From Aplysia californica (taxonomy: Eukaryota; Mollusca; Gastropoda; Aplysiida; Aplysiidae), in contig NW_004797532.1 of the NCBI RefSeq assembly GCF_000002075.1, positions 123,652 to 187,651 on the forward strand: a stretch of 64,000 bases of DNA. Direction: 5' to 3'. The translations under genes were made by a program, and so were the position numbers. Each line of letters starts with the position of its first letter. Position 1 is the stretch's first letter. The notes under the pieces were generated by a model, which was not told where the DNA came from, ran no database searches, and worked only from the letters and a program-made list of their open reading frames with translations. This document shows, one piece after another, positions 53,147 to 64,000 of the stretch.

Positions 53147-53395
53147 GTGAGAAAGAATAGGCACGTATTGTGTAAGTACTATAAGGTTATCGAGTGTACT
53201 TTGTTCTGTGAAACTCACGAACTCGCCCTTCGCGGTCATGAAAAGGGTGATTTGTCGGGGAACAGAGGTAACGCTATGCAGGCTCTTCGACATTTTTTGC
53301 CAACTCTACAAAATGCATCGGCGTTCTCAGACGCGTTTGTCACCGGAATATTCCATGGTCGTCTGAAACAAAGTGGAATTTACATTCTCGACTAA
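53147..53395 (+). pseudogene. hAT transposase fragment, DUF4371-type region
   Basis: KNRHVLCKYYKVIECTLFCE then THELALRGHEKGDLSGNRGN matches the NRxxLxxxIDxxxFLxxQELAFRGHDES...NRGN block of this transposase group. Confidence 0.72.
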
Positions 53396-53624
53396 TTAGC
53401 ACATCTTCATTTGGAAAGGAGAGACCCAGCTTTGTCTTGCAGAAATTCAATCTGAGCAGTGGGACGATAATTCCATCCACGATGGTATCCTGAATGTATT
53501 AAAGAGCGAAACATTTCTCATCTTTTTGCACTTTTTCAACAAAGTGTTCATGCATGTTGACGCTGTTTATGGGACCCTCTAACAGAGAAGTACAACGCCC
53601 ACAGCAACCTAGCAAGCTCTAGAC

Positions 53625-54240
53625 ATGTTTAAAGTGGCCGTCGATGAAATTAGAAACAGTATACGTGTTCTATCAACAAAACAGACCACAGAGAAACACA
53701 CTTCCAAGAGACGCAGGCATTACAACACCAACGAAATTGCTGCAAAGCAGACCTGTGACATAATAGTTTCTCAAATTGTTGACAATTTCTTGAAGCAAAA
53801 TAAATTCAACGCACTATCAATCTTCGACTCCTCCAAATTCCTGGACTACCAAAAGTCGTTTCCTACAGTTCTTTTAGGATTGTTTACAGAAATACTACTG
53901 TTTTGTATAAAATCAAGTTACAGACAGAATTATAAGTAGGCCTATTACATTGCAATGAAATATTTAAGTCTGCTCAAGGTAGTACAATCCAGGGCCTTTA
54001 TTCAACTCTGAAGGACTACAAACTCAACACAACATTTAGAGAAGTATGCAAAATCCTAGAAATTGCACTGACGTTTATGTCGATCCACAAGGACATCATT
54101 GATAGCATGCCCAACTTCGTCAACAGAATAATGGACACTTTTGCTGCAGCAAAAGAACGAAAAGAAAACTTCTTCTTTAAATATATTTTCTCAAAACAGG
54201 TAGGAAGTAGAAAACATCTCATTTACCATGCCCTTGACTA
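53625..54240 (+). pseudogene. hAT transposase C-terminal fragments
   Basis: The first frame, from 53625, has STKQTTEKHTSKRRRHYNTN then ALSIFDSSKFLDYQKSFP, standard for the linker of this group. After a frame break, TTFREVCKILEIALTFMS, NFVNRIMDTFAAAKERKE and FFFKY correspond to the dimerisation end, but the ERSFSxLKRIK block appears to be missing. Confidence 0.75.
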
Positions 54241-55062
54241 TCTTCAACCTGCTTTAACCTAATTGTGCACGCCCACTTTTAAGACCCACGAGCCGCCCCT
54301 GGACGCTATTGATGTACATGTGTATTGTAGTTTATGAACGTCTTTGGTTGGAACCGAATGGAACCTCACAAGGCATAAAGGTAGGTCATTCATCTTTTTA
54401 TTTTACAGCAGGTTTAGCCTAGAAAAGGCTAGTGATCGATAGGCCTAGGCCTATGGGGGTCTAGGGTCAGGAGACCCACGGGGGTAATGGCAGAAAGGTG
54501 TCTGGGCAATGAGACACACTAGCTGTCTCCCCTTAGATACCTCCAAACCTAGCTGTACATGTATTTATACTTGAACAGTGAAAAGGGCGGACCCAGTAAG
54601 TCCCCTGGTTTGGCATACCACTCTTACCCCAAGACTGTCTTGCGTGAGCGAAGAGCCACATCCTTCTCGAGGTGACCCTGTTAACCTAGACCTGGCGGTG
54701 GATCTTGAGGAGACAACCTCGATAATAAACCCCTAGTCTAGTTGGCGTTCCGAGGGACTTTATGATGAAGGGATAGAAGTAATGAGCTCTGTAACTTTAA
54801 CGATGTCTGTATGCAGGCTCCACCGGGTTAACGGGTTTATTTCCTGCTAACTAGCAAAACTACTATGGTTTTAATTGAAAACAATCTACAGGGTTCTCGC
54901 AGGAGCGACGGTGGACGTGCTCCTTGCTGGAGATCATTTGCGGAGTCCATATCAGGTAGGAGAGGTAAGAGAGGCAGAAGAGGTGGGAGACATTGGAAAA
55001 GGCGAGCTGGCATCAGACGGAAGCAGCGGAAAGTTGAAAGACTGGCCAAAGCAAATAATATG

Positions 55063-55715
55063 CAAATCTTATATTGGAATTGTGCAAGTATTGAGCAACG
55101 CGGTCTGGTGGCAGGGCTGGCATATACAGTGTGCCTACAAGAAACTAGACTAGGGGCACTGAAAACGTTTAAACCAGCAGGATACACGGCATTCTATAAC
55201 AGAACTGGACACGGCCAGGTAGCCCTTGTGAAGAACAATATTGAGAGCAGGGAAGTCAGTATGGGTTTTTGGGAGTCTGAGAATCTCCACTTGCTCGCTG
55301 TGGAACTCACGAACCAGCCAGAACGGAATGTCATAAATGTTTATGCTTGTACTGGATCTGTGGATGAAAAGGAATGGGGGGTTGGAAAACATTCGACAAA
55401 CTCTCACTGGTCAGACTTTATTTTGTGGAGATTTCAATGTCCGTGGTATGCAATGGGGTAATATATTATCAAGTTCAACGAACAGGGAGTTGATTTGGAA
55501 AATGCTCTAGATTCGTGTGATCTAGCTATCGTAAATGATGGGAGAATGACCCGCATAGCACAGAGAGAAAATGATACAGACAGTGCTATAGACTTGGCTT
55601 TAGTTTCTGTGCAGATGGCAGTCACGGAAGCGACCACCTTCCGTACCGAGTCTATGTCAGAAAGACGCTTGAGAAATGTGGCCCAAAGAGGAAGAGACCA
55701 TTTAGATACACGTTT
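55063..55715 (+). pseudogene. LINE endonuclease domain
   Basis: MQILYWNCASIEQRGLVAGL, VCLQETRLG, GYTAFYN, HLLAVELTN and, after a frame break, FCGDFNVRG-like and DSAIDLALV. These are AP-endonuclease motifs of non-LTR retrotransposons. Confidence 0.75.
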
Positions 55716-57585
55716 TTGGAGACTGACCCTATCACCATGCTACTCAAGAACACTAAAGAGAAAAGCCAATGCATAAGAAAGGACATTACCAAACCCCCAT
55801 GGTGGAATGAGGAAATACAGGAGCGCTGGGTTATTAAAAGGAAAGCACTTAAAGCGGCTCAAAGGAATCGAATGAATCCAGAACTCCAGGAAGCTGCAAA
55901 AAAGGCATCAAAGGCTTTTAAAGAAACAGCAGAGCAGGAGAAAAACAAGAAATGGGAAGACTTCTGCCAGAGTATTACAGGCGACAGATCCTTACAAAGA
56001 TTTTGGAGGTTTCACAAGGCAATGAACAACAGGTAGTCAAGAACATGCCTTCCTGATTTTCAGACAGAAGACAGTACATGGGTTAAACCGGAAGAGGAGA
56101 AAGGGCAGGCTCTTTTGAACAGATAACTGCGGCAAACAAATCAGAACAATGAGGACGGAAGAACAAGCATTCTAAGGGATGTAGAAGAAAGCTACTGGGA
56201 AGGAGAGGAAAAGGTAAAAGTCACATTGGAGGCCATTCGAAATAATATACTTAAGACGGCACCTGACACAGCACCAGGCCCAGACGAGGTGTGTTATTCC
56301 CACATCAAGGACCTTGATGACCACAAGTTGGAGAGTCTCGCAAAACATCCTGAATAATATTTTGCATGACGGGTTGGTTCCTCAAGATTGGCTGGACAGT
56401 TATCTTACACCCCTACCAAAGCCAGGGAAGTACCCCACAAGAATTGAGTCCTACAGGATTATCACAATGCAAAACACGGTGGGGAAACTAATGGAAAAAA
56501 TGGTATCAAGATGGCAGTCCAATTACTTGGAACACAACAATCTGGATACCTGTGGAACTCGGCAGCTACTGTTCTGGTAAGGACACCTGGAGGAATGCAG
56601 CAATTTTGGCCTCCAGCATACGACGGTTTTGAGGAGGGAAAAGAGACACTAGTCACCGCAATAGATCTAGAATATGCATTTAACCGTGTGCCCTTTAGCC
56701 TAATCATGCGAACTATGATCAATATGCTAATTGACTCTGAATTGGTGATCTGGGTGGGAAATGCCTTGTTAAAAAGAAAGGTTTCCTTGCGCCTCCGCAG
56801 CTGGGCTTCTGAACCTATTACCATAACCCCAGGACTGCCGTAGGGATCGGCCCTGTCACCGGTCTTGTTCAATATATACACCATCGGTCTTACAGCCAAT
56901 CAATTGGGGGGACCTGGCCGTACGCTAAGCTTTGCAGATGATGTATTGGTATATAGGCAGGGGAGAGATCAGGAGCTGATTGCAAGGAGCATGCAGGAGG
57001 AATTGGATCGACGAATTGGTGAATGGTGTGAACAGAACAATAGAAAACTTAATCCAACGAAGGCAGGGGTACTATGGACCAGTCTCAACAACAGGACAGT
57101 CAAGGCTATCAAGCCTACTGTTAATATACAGGGTACGCAGTTGGAAAAGCAAGAGAAATTGAAGTACCTAGGCATTACCTTTGACCGCACTCTCTCGGCA
57201 AAAGACCACGTGACTAACATTATCACCAGAACAAGGAAAGGACTACTTGCACTGAGAGTGATGGCTGCATCTATGCCGCAACACGCCCTTATGATCATAC
57301 TTCAAGCGGTTGTATTGTCTGTAGTGGACTATGGCCTTGGTATGCTCACCCTATCCAAAACCCAGCTACAACGCCTCGAAGTAATTCAAAATGAAGGAAT
57401 GATAACTGTTCAGGGATGCACCCGAGACACAGCAGCATCAGCGTTGAGATATCTGCTGGACCTGCCAACCTTAACCCACCGACACAAGCTAGCACAAGTC
57501 AAGGCCTACCTACGAGTAACAGCAGACGAACATCACCCGCTACATCCGAAAATAGGAAACCAAGTGCGCCAAAGATAAAAAAGAG
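55716..57585 (+). pseudogene. LINE reverse transcriptase, several frames
   Basis: A charged linker (KPPWWNEEIQERWVIKRKAL) leads to TAPGPDEVCYSHIK, LTPLPKPGKYP, SYRIITMQNTVGKLMEKMV, IDLEYAFNRV, GLP-GSALSPVLFNIY, LSFADDVLVY (catalytic FADD) and KLNPTKAGVLW, KYLGITFDRTL. At least four frame breaks or stops. Confidence 0.82.
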
Positions 57586-57789
57586 GTTCTTCATGGATGG
57601 TGCAAACAGCAAACTTTCGATATGTGTTGTGAAATCGAGGACTTAAGAAGAGGATGTGACTGAATGAGGCCGGAGAAAGACTTGAGCAAGTTCATGAAGG
57701 TGATAGCTACGCTAGGTCGAGAGTGTCGCGAGTGGTCAGCAAAAGCAACTGATGTGGAAATTGTGACCATCCTTGAGGAAAATTCAGTG

Positions 57790-58200
57790 ATGGGTGATGT
57801 TGTCGTCTTCACCGACGGATCAGTGAGGCGTGGCCAGAAATCTGGGTGGGCTTTCAGTACTCGAGTTGACAGGAGGATAATTGAAGAATAGTCTGGAGCC
57901 TACGAATGCACTACATCGAGCATGGCAATGGAGGTTAAGGCAATAACAAAGGCGCTGGGATGGATCAGTATGGAAGCGTATAAACATGCCCTGTTCGTCA
58001 CAGATTCGACGAGCACCCTAAAAGAACAATCAGCAGTGGGTGGCTCTACAGTGACTGGACAGCTTCCATTGCAAATAGCCACCTCCTAAGGATTACATGG
58101 GTGTTCTGCCCTGGTCACGCCGGGGTGCACGGAAATGAGCGTGCTGATGAACTTGCCGGCAAAGCAGCTCCCAATGGCCGAATCGTGCTCGATTCACCAA
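57790..58200 (+). pseudogene. LINE RNase H domain
   Basis: VVFTDGSVRRGQKSGWAFS, TSSMAMEVKAITKAL, LFVTDSTSTLKE and FCPGHAGVHGNERADELAGK carry all four catalytic acidic positions of the I-group RNase H. A stop and frame shift fall inside the domain. Confidence 0.82.
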
Positions 58201-58471
58201 TGGTGATCGCCAGATGCAATGAGAGCCTTCATGACCAAGAGGAGACAGACTCCCACACACTCAGCACAATAAAAGAAAAGTGTGTGCGAGGCACAGGGGA
58301 AAAAGTTTGCTCCGAGGAGTGGTCAGGCGAGTCTCAAACCAGCTCCTCATGGAGACAATTAGCAGGAGGACCCTAGGGTGGATGCTGGAAAGGAGAGATG
58401 AGCAGCTATGGACATGGGTCGCCTGCTATGATTCTAGCTCTGGATCCAAGTAATTCCAAGTGATCGATAGG

Positions 58472-58991
58472 GATGGGCAGGTACCACACTACAGTGCAAT
58501 AAAGACTACCGTAGTAGTTTTGGCTTAAGCATTCATGTCATAGATCCCTAGTGACTTTGGCGTACGCTAAGAACTCTATCTCTAAGCTAAAAACACTACC
58601 GCTTACGCGCCAGATTGTCTACCCACGCCAAAAACACTATTTTTTCGTCAATAAATACTACAGAGGTTGTTTTTGTGGTGAAGACATTATGCTCTAAACA
58701 CTATCCCAGTATTTTTAAGACCAATAGATCTACCTTGGGCTATTATAACTAAGAGATGGCACCTGAAATGAGGGTTTAGCTTCAAATTTTTTTAACTATC
58801 CTTTGGTTTAGCCGCTATTGCGTCATTTTACCAATTATTATGCCTCAAATAGAATATATTACATCTTCTAAAATGCCTTTAAAAGGTAGTGATTTACTAC
58901 TTCTGAGAACAATTTTTTGGGGGAATTAAAATTGCATTTTCCTCGAAAGCATATTTTTCTGTACATTTTTTTGGCTAAAAGTCAGAAGTTT
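58472..58991. other. sequence between two LINEs, nothing recognised
   Basis: AT-rich. No ORF, RNA gene or terminal repeat supported. Confidence 0.45.
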
Positions 58992-59003
58992 ATGAAAGGA
59001 TTT

Positions 59004-59889
59004 GGGGATCAAGGACTGGTGATGGGTCTCATTTAAATATTGAGAAATGCATAAGCGTCTCAAACAGCTTCTCCCAATCCAGCCAACCGTACCTGCCCGT
59101 GGTGGTCCCTGTCCTCACTGACACGGCTCTGGCGAATGGCGAGTTGTTGGCGCCAACAAACTAACCCCCTCGTTTCCCAGAGGGGTTAAAACAACAGGAT
59201 GGGAGCAGGTGTGGCCCCACAAGGTGCAGGAGGCAGAACCCACCGATGTGTGGTAGACGCTATGCTCCTCACTAACACGCCCCTACTCTCCCTTGAGTGG
59301 GTGTCTAATCTGCCTAACACCTCTACTTCTTTTATCAACGCACCCTCTGTGGCTGAGAAGGTACCAGCTAGTTTGAGAGTGTCTGGGTGCAGGGGATGGA
59401 CCGAGCGGAATGCCTGACTTGTTTTCTGGCTGTGAAACCTCTTAGTAAAGGCACAACGACCCAGGACGTGACGATCCAATGGCTTTCCCACTTGGCCGAT
59501 ACCTCATGAAAGAGTCGAAAACTTTAGCCAGTAGCCATTGGTGGCGGGGAATGGGCAACGTGAACCCTACTGGAATTACACGGTCACTGGACAGTTAGGT
59601 CTTTCCAGTCTCATGAAAACTCCTTGTACCCTCATACCCTCAACTTGAATGGCCCCTTCTCAGGGTGGGCAGGCAGTCCACAGACACCCCAGTCCACAAT
59701 GCCTTGACACAAAGAAATAAACTACATGCGAGCTCGGACGTCGCCTCGTTAAACAAGGTCGCGCCGGGCAGCGCAATCACCGGGTTGCTCTGAGCGACAA
59801 GTCAGCTACTGGTGATACACACAGAAATAGTGCTAAACCAGCACAGAAAAGCTCTCGGCGTGAGAAGAGAGCCAGTTACATCCCCAACC
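59004..59889 (+). other. 5' region of the third LINE
   Basis: Contains a weak frame from 59199 (VVDAMLLTNTPLLSLEW) and later QWLSHLADTS and LNLNGPFSG words that look like degraded coding sequence of an ORF upstream of the endonuclease. Identity unknown. Confidence 0.4.
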
Positions 59890-60920
59890 AGAAGAAGAGT
59901 TCCCTCAACCTCTTGCAACTCAACATCTGTGGTTTGAGGAACAAGAAAACAGAACTCCTCAAAGTACTGAAGGACAGGAAGATTCATGTTGCCCTCCTTC
60001 AAGAAACCTTACACAAAGGTACGGACCTGAACCTCACAGGGTACACCAATTACGCCTGCACATGCACAGGATGCAGCGGTGTAGTCACTTACCTGCGAAA
60101 CGATGTTCAGGGAGATGTCGTACACTTATCATCTGCCCAACCGACCGATATCCTGAAGGCCACCATATGGCACATTGGTAGGAAGTACACACTTTACAAT
60201 GTTTACAGCCCCCCACAGACAACATGCGACTTATCTGATCTGCAAGCAGCCTACTATGAAAAAAACAATTGCGCGGGTGATTTCAATGGCCACTCTCCAG
60301 AATGGGGCTACGTCAACTATAACGGCACAGGCCGAAAGATTGAGGAGCTGTGCGAAACCAGCAACCTATCTGTATTATAAGATGTCAACTCAACTTCTAC
60401 CTTACTTCACAGAGCCCACTTGACTCTCAGCCGGCCTGATCTCACCATCTGCTTATCCGACATTAAAAACTTCTGTCGCATCGAAGTGATTGATGACATA
60501 GGGAGTGATCACAGGCCTATCTTTATACAGATCACCTCCCCACCCGCATTGAACCACCCTCGGAGAACTCGATGGAACTTTAAGAAAGCCAACTGGGCAG
60601 AATACGAAAAGACTTCGGACGAATTGCTCTCTAGCATAGAAGAAACAGAAGACGTTGATCTTTTTAATGAACAAATAACCAAAAATATTCTTAAAGCTGC
60701 ATCTCAGCACATTCCACGGGGATGCCGAAGAAATTTCAAACCCTTTTGGAGTGAAGAAATCCAGACTGCTGTGGTAGAAAGAGAGAAAGCCAGACAGTCA
60801 CTGGAAAAATTACCATCATCAATAAACAAAATACACTACAACAAGATCTGCGTTCAGGTGAAAGTGACAGTAAAAAAAGCCAAAAAAAGAGAAATGGACT
60901 CAAACCTGCAAAGATCTTGA
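59890..60920 (+). pseudogene. LINE endonuclease domain and linker
   Basis: LLQLNICGLRNKKTELLKVL, HVALLQETLH, TLYNVYSPP, CAGDFNGHSPEWGY, RPDLTICL and GSDHRPIFIQI are the endonuclease motifs. One stop near 60380 splits it. RRTRWNFKKANWAEYEKTSD starts the linker to RT. Confidence 0.85.
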
Positions 60921-61149
60921 CCTCCGCCACAATGGAACGAAGGCTTGGTCCCTTGTCAGCAACCTCTCGGGAGAAAGACAAAAAAACAACCCCAAACCAT
61001 TTTTCCTTTCAGGCAGCACCATCACTAAAGACCAGAAGAAAGCGGAACATTTTAACCGGTTTTTCGCCTCTGTAAACAGGGCAGGCAGACTAACCGAGGC
61101 TGATAGACACCTCATAAATAGGGCTAAGCATATAGAAAAAGCTCCTACT

Positions 61150-61985
61150 GTGAACAACTCGCTTTTTGAAGAGGATTATAGCATGGTGGGACTCAGTCAG
61201 GCCCTCAAAAAGCTAAAGGAAAAGAAAGCCCCAGGACCTGATAAAATACACAACGAAATGCTGTGCCACCTTGGTGCTAAAGGAAAAGAAGTTTTTCTTT
61301 CCCTTATAAATACCACGTGGAGAACGAGCGGAATACCAAAGGCATGGAGGATCGCCCAGATTATACCGCTCCTGAAAAATGGGAAACCACCTGGAGAAGC
61401 GAAAAGCTACCGACCTATCTCATTAACATCATGTATCGGTAAGCTTGCAGAAAGAATGATAAACAACCGCCTCTACTGGTACCTGGAAAATACTAACAGC
61501 TTAAACCCACACCAAACAGGCTTCAGAAAAGGCAGCAACACAGAAGATCAACTTTTTAAACTGTATCAAAACATCCAGGATGGATTTCAGGAGAGTAAAC
61601 ACACTGTCGCCATCTTTGTAGATCTCCAACAGGCGTACGACAGAGTGTGGAGAAAAGGCCCACTCATGAAAATGATGGACCTCGGGATACATGGCAAAAA
61701 CTTTACAAATGGATCAAGTTCTTCCTGTCGGATCGAAACATTGGAACCAAGGTAAACAACGCCCACTTGTCAAGAGAAGTCCTCGAGGAAGACCTACCTC
61801 AAGGTTCCTGTCTGAGTTGCACTTTGTTCCTGATCTTCTTTAATGATGTAACGAACGTGCTGAAATCAGAAAAGACTCTTTATGCCGATGATCTTGCTCT
61901 CTGGCAGACACATCACAGCACGATAGTAGGAGCAGGGAAATTAAATGAAGACCTCAAGAGGCTCCACAATTATTGTCAGAAATGA
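61150..61985 (+). pseudogene. LINE reverse transcriptase
   Basis: KEKKAPGPDKIHNEML, SYRPISLTSCIGKLAERMIN, TGFRKGSNTEDQL, AIFVDLQQAYDRVW, then after a frame shift near 61690 EDLPQGSCLSCTLFLIFFND and TLYADDLALW. The catalytic YADD and the first Asp (FVDLQQAYD) are kept. Confidence 0.88.
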
Positions 61986-62482
61986 AACTTAAAATAAACT
62001 GCACGAAAACAGTATATACCATCTTCACGAAGAGCCATAAAGCAGCCAAAGAAAATCTCAAACTAAAGATAAGAAATGAAAGTCTCCCCAAAGAAGAACA
62101 TCCAACTTACCTATGAGTCAAACTTGACCATAGGCTAACCATGAAAAGCCAAGTGGAGAACATAAGGAACAAGGCAAAGAAAAAACTCCAACTTTTAAAG
62201 AAACTCGCAAGCAGTTCATGGGGATCAGACAAACAAACTCTTAGAGCTCTATACCTTGGTTATGTCAGATCTTCCCTGGAATACAGCAATAGCCTACTCA
62301 CTATGTGCAGTACAACTACTTGCAACAACCTTGACAAGGTCCAAAACAATGCCCTTCGTTTTATAAATGGTGGAATGAGATACACACCTACCGCCGCGTG
62401 CGAAATCCTTTGCAAATGTTGAACCCCTGGGAATCCGCAGAGATAAAGCAGTTTTGGAGTTACACGAAAGAACAAAAAGAAT

Positions 62483-63448
62483 GTGCCCCAACCACCCAAA
62501 CAGGAAATTAGTAGAAACATGGAAACCAAAGAAACGAATTCAACAAAAGTCAATCATGCATCACATCACAGAACTAATGGAGAGCCACCATCTACCACAA
62601 AACAGAAAAGAAACCAAAAGAGTCAACCAAAACATCCCCCCCCCCACCTTTCTTTAAAAAAGCCAATCATTACAACATCTCTCAAAGACAAGAGCACAAA
62701 ATCGTCAGACCCAGTGACGCTAATGCTTGCATCACATCAAACAATCGACAGCTATTCAGATGACTGGATACACGTCTATACGGACGGCTCAGCATTCAAA
62801 GGCACAACCAAAGCCGGATATGGAATACTAATACAATACCCAGATGGAAGTTCCAATGAGATCTCTGCAGCCTGTGGAGAGAAATGCAGCAACTACGATG
62901 CAGAAATGATAGCAATTGAAACAGCACTGTACCATCTCCGTACAGTTTTTGACACTCATCCTGGAAAAGCACAGAGCATTGTGATTTTCACTGACTCACT
63001 ATCAGTATTACAAGCCATAGAAAATGACCATCATCTAAACCAAGATTTGTCCCATATACTGTTAGGATCCCATCATCTGATAACATTCTGTGGCATCAAC
63101 CTAGTAATGCAGTGGGTCCCCGGACACTCAGACATACCTGGAAATGACAGAGCAGACACACTTGCCAAACGGGGATCTAGACAGGAACAACCCAACATTC
63201 CAACTTCATACACCACTGCAAAACAAATCATCAAAAGCAACATCAAACAATGCGCCCTGGGAAAGACAGGCAGAGCAGTTTTCAAACATATGACCACAAC
63301 AAAAAGGAATGACAATATCAACCGCCTTCAGAGAAAGAAACAGACCACGATCTTCCGCCTACGAACAGAACATATACAGCTCAACTTCCACCTGAACAGA
63401 ATAAACCCAGAACTTCCCCCAATGTGTCCCTTGTGTGACTATGCATAA
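62483..63448 (+). CDS. LINE RNase H domain, open frame of 321 codons
   Basis: WIHVYTDGSAFKGTTKAGYG, NYDAEMIAIETALYHLRTVF, IVIFTDSLSVLQAI and MQWVPGHSDIPGNDRADTLA hold the Asp-Glu-Asp-Asp set of RNase H1. The C-terminus has MCPLCDYA followed in a shifted frame by DHHLFHC, the zinc-like Cys/His end. The best preserved coding stretch in the element. It removes RNA from the RNA-DNA hybrid during integration (family knowledge). Confidence 0.88.
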   Translation: MPQPPKQEISRNMETKETNSTKVNHASHHRTNGEPPSTTKQKRNQKSQPKHPPPHLSLKKPIITTSLKDKSTKSSDPVTLMLASHQTIDSYSDDWIHVYTDGSAFKGTTKAGYGILIQYPDGSSNEISAACGEKCSNYDAEMIAIETALYHLRTVFDTHPGKAQSIVIFTDSLSVLQAIENDHHLNQDLSHILLGSHHLITFCGINLVMQWVPGHSDIPGNDRADTLAKRGSRQEQPNIPTSYTTAKQIIKSNIKQCALGKTGRAVFKHMTTTKRNDNINRLQRKKQTTIFRLRTEHIQLNFHLNRINPELPPMCPLCDYA

Positions 63449-63670
63449 TATGAGACTGTGGATCATCACCTGTTCCACTGCACAGCCCTAAATGACATCA
63501 GAGCTACTATACCTTTCTCCCTCCGAGACCTAACATTGACAACAGACTCTATGGAACTTTACAGCAACTGCAGCAAACCTGCACTTATCACTACATGGCA
63601 TTGGACAGAAGGGCGAGAGCCCAGCTGTTGCTGGATCGATAACAACAACAACAACAACATGAAAGGATTT

Positions 63671-64000
63671 AAATTTAAATGAAATTTTGGCAGAGATGTG
63701 GTCCAAATAAAGCTAAGGAAGATATCACATGCTTTTTTAATATCTTATTTCGATTTCTACCTAAAGTTATTAGTGTTTGTGAGTAAAAAAAAGATAGATC
63801 TAAGGCTTAAAAAAATTTTCAATGACTAATTTTTAAAGATAATATTTTTCTTAAAAAATACAGATCTATAAGATACAGGTAAGTGAAAAAGCTTGTAACG
63901 TGATGTCTTGACATTTAGAGATACAAAAACAAAACAAAACAAAAAAATGGTTCATTTTCCTTTATGGCCTCCGCTACCACGGCAAACGCAAGATTCATCC
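63671..64000. other. downstream flank, nothing recognised
   Basis: AT-rich with A runs and AGATCT words. Confidence 0.45.

Larger units (their letters stand above)
52116..54301 (+). mobile_element. hAT DNA transposon with perfect 8-bp target duplication, decayed
   Basis: 2186 bp. Ends CAGGGGCGGCTCGT and ACGAGCCGCCCCTG are perfect 14-bp inverted repeats. GACGCTAT flanks it at 52108-52115 and 54302-54309. Inside are remnants of a transposase with DUF4371-type and hAT dimerisation regions, as in the ZMYM/P52rIPK-like group. Several frame breaks and missing core parts make it inactive. A deleted relative lies at 30021-30874. Confidence 0.93.
54444..58458 (+). mobile_element. LINE with endonuclease, RT and RNase H, 4.0 kb, decayed
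   Basis: Flanked by AGTGATCGATAGG at 54431-54443 and 58459-58471, a 13-bp target duplication. No CCHC ORF1, so it is either 5' truncated or a family lacking it. Domains in order on the plus strand: an Arg-rich lead, endonuclease, RT, RNase H. Multiple stops and frame shifts. A different family from the 37-43 kb LINE. It lies upstream of KATNIP. Confidence 0.88.
59004..63658 (+). mobile_element. LINE with endonuclease, RT and RNase H, 4.65 kb, (AAC)n tail
   Basis: Flanked by ATGAAAGGATTT at 58992-59003 and 63659-63670, a 12-bp target duplication, and ends with (AAC)n. The first 880 bp is not clearly coding and no CCHC knuckles were seen. Endonuclease, RT and RNase H follow, split by frame breaks and stops; the RNase H part is open for over 300 codons. 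A third I-group family, distinct from the other two. Confidence 0.9.

Noticed and set aside
1-64000. LTR retrotransposon, retrovirus-like or Polinton element
   Set aside because: No long terminal repeats, protease, integrase or envelope signals were seen. All RT found belongs to non-LTR elements.

Overview
The window looks like a stretch of animal nuclear genome, most likely a lophotrochozoan and probably a gastropod mollusc. Signs are long introns with GT-AG splice sites, dense interspersed repeats, tRNA-headed SINEs, LINEs with RNase H, hAT and mariner-like elements, long TG, GA and CTGT microsatellites, and frequent AGATCT motifs. There are no bacterial-style operons. The species call is an inference from repeat content and protein similarity. 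An assembly gap of 412 N lies at 33332-33743.

One host gene spans most of the window on the minus strand, from a start codon at 51709 down to 8331, with its 3' part beyond what I could find. I identify it as KATNIP (KIAA0556, katanin-interacting protein), a ciliary base and microtubule-associated protein. Seventeen exons could be chained by splice sites and reading phase, giving about 841 codons. The first coding exon contributes only 7 nt and sits 7.8 kb upstream of the next. A second version of exon 4 lies about 25 bp upstream of the normal one.

Almost everything else is mobile or repetitive DNA. Region 1-8.3 kb: an RT fragment, a 25-bp minisatellite, a TTAA-flanked TIR element, four SINE copies and the first copy of a 1.5-kb repeat. 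Region 8.3-30 kb (exons 17 to 4): a mariner-like element with a DUF4817-type transposase remnant, an L2/CR1-like LINE 3' end split by a TIR element, two copies of a short TIR family with core AATCAGGCGCTCGTCAA, and a perfect 226-bp tandem duplication. Region 30-36.7 kb (intron 3): a non-autonomous hAT copy, an inverted pair of SINEs around a Ser/Thr-rich ORF that is cut by the gap, and the second 1.5-kb repeat. Region 37.0-43.0 kb (intron 2): a LINE with both ORFs and RNase H, flanked by an 11-bp target duplication. Region 43.9-51.7 kb (intron 1): four TIR elements, two of them interrupted by other insertions, and a large imperfect inverted-repeat zone that contains a possible ZSWIM3-like exon. 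Region 51.7-64 kb, upstream of KATNIP: an hAT element with perfect 8-bp target duplication, then two more RNase H LINEs on the plus strand, each with 12-13 bp target duplications.

The genes do not form a pathway. The story is one ciliary gene whose introns have collected insertions, many nested, whose relative order can be read from the interruptions. No LTR or virus-like element was recognised.
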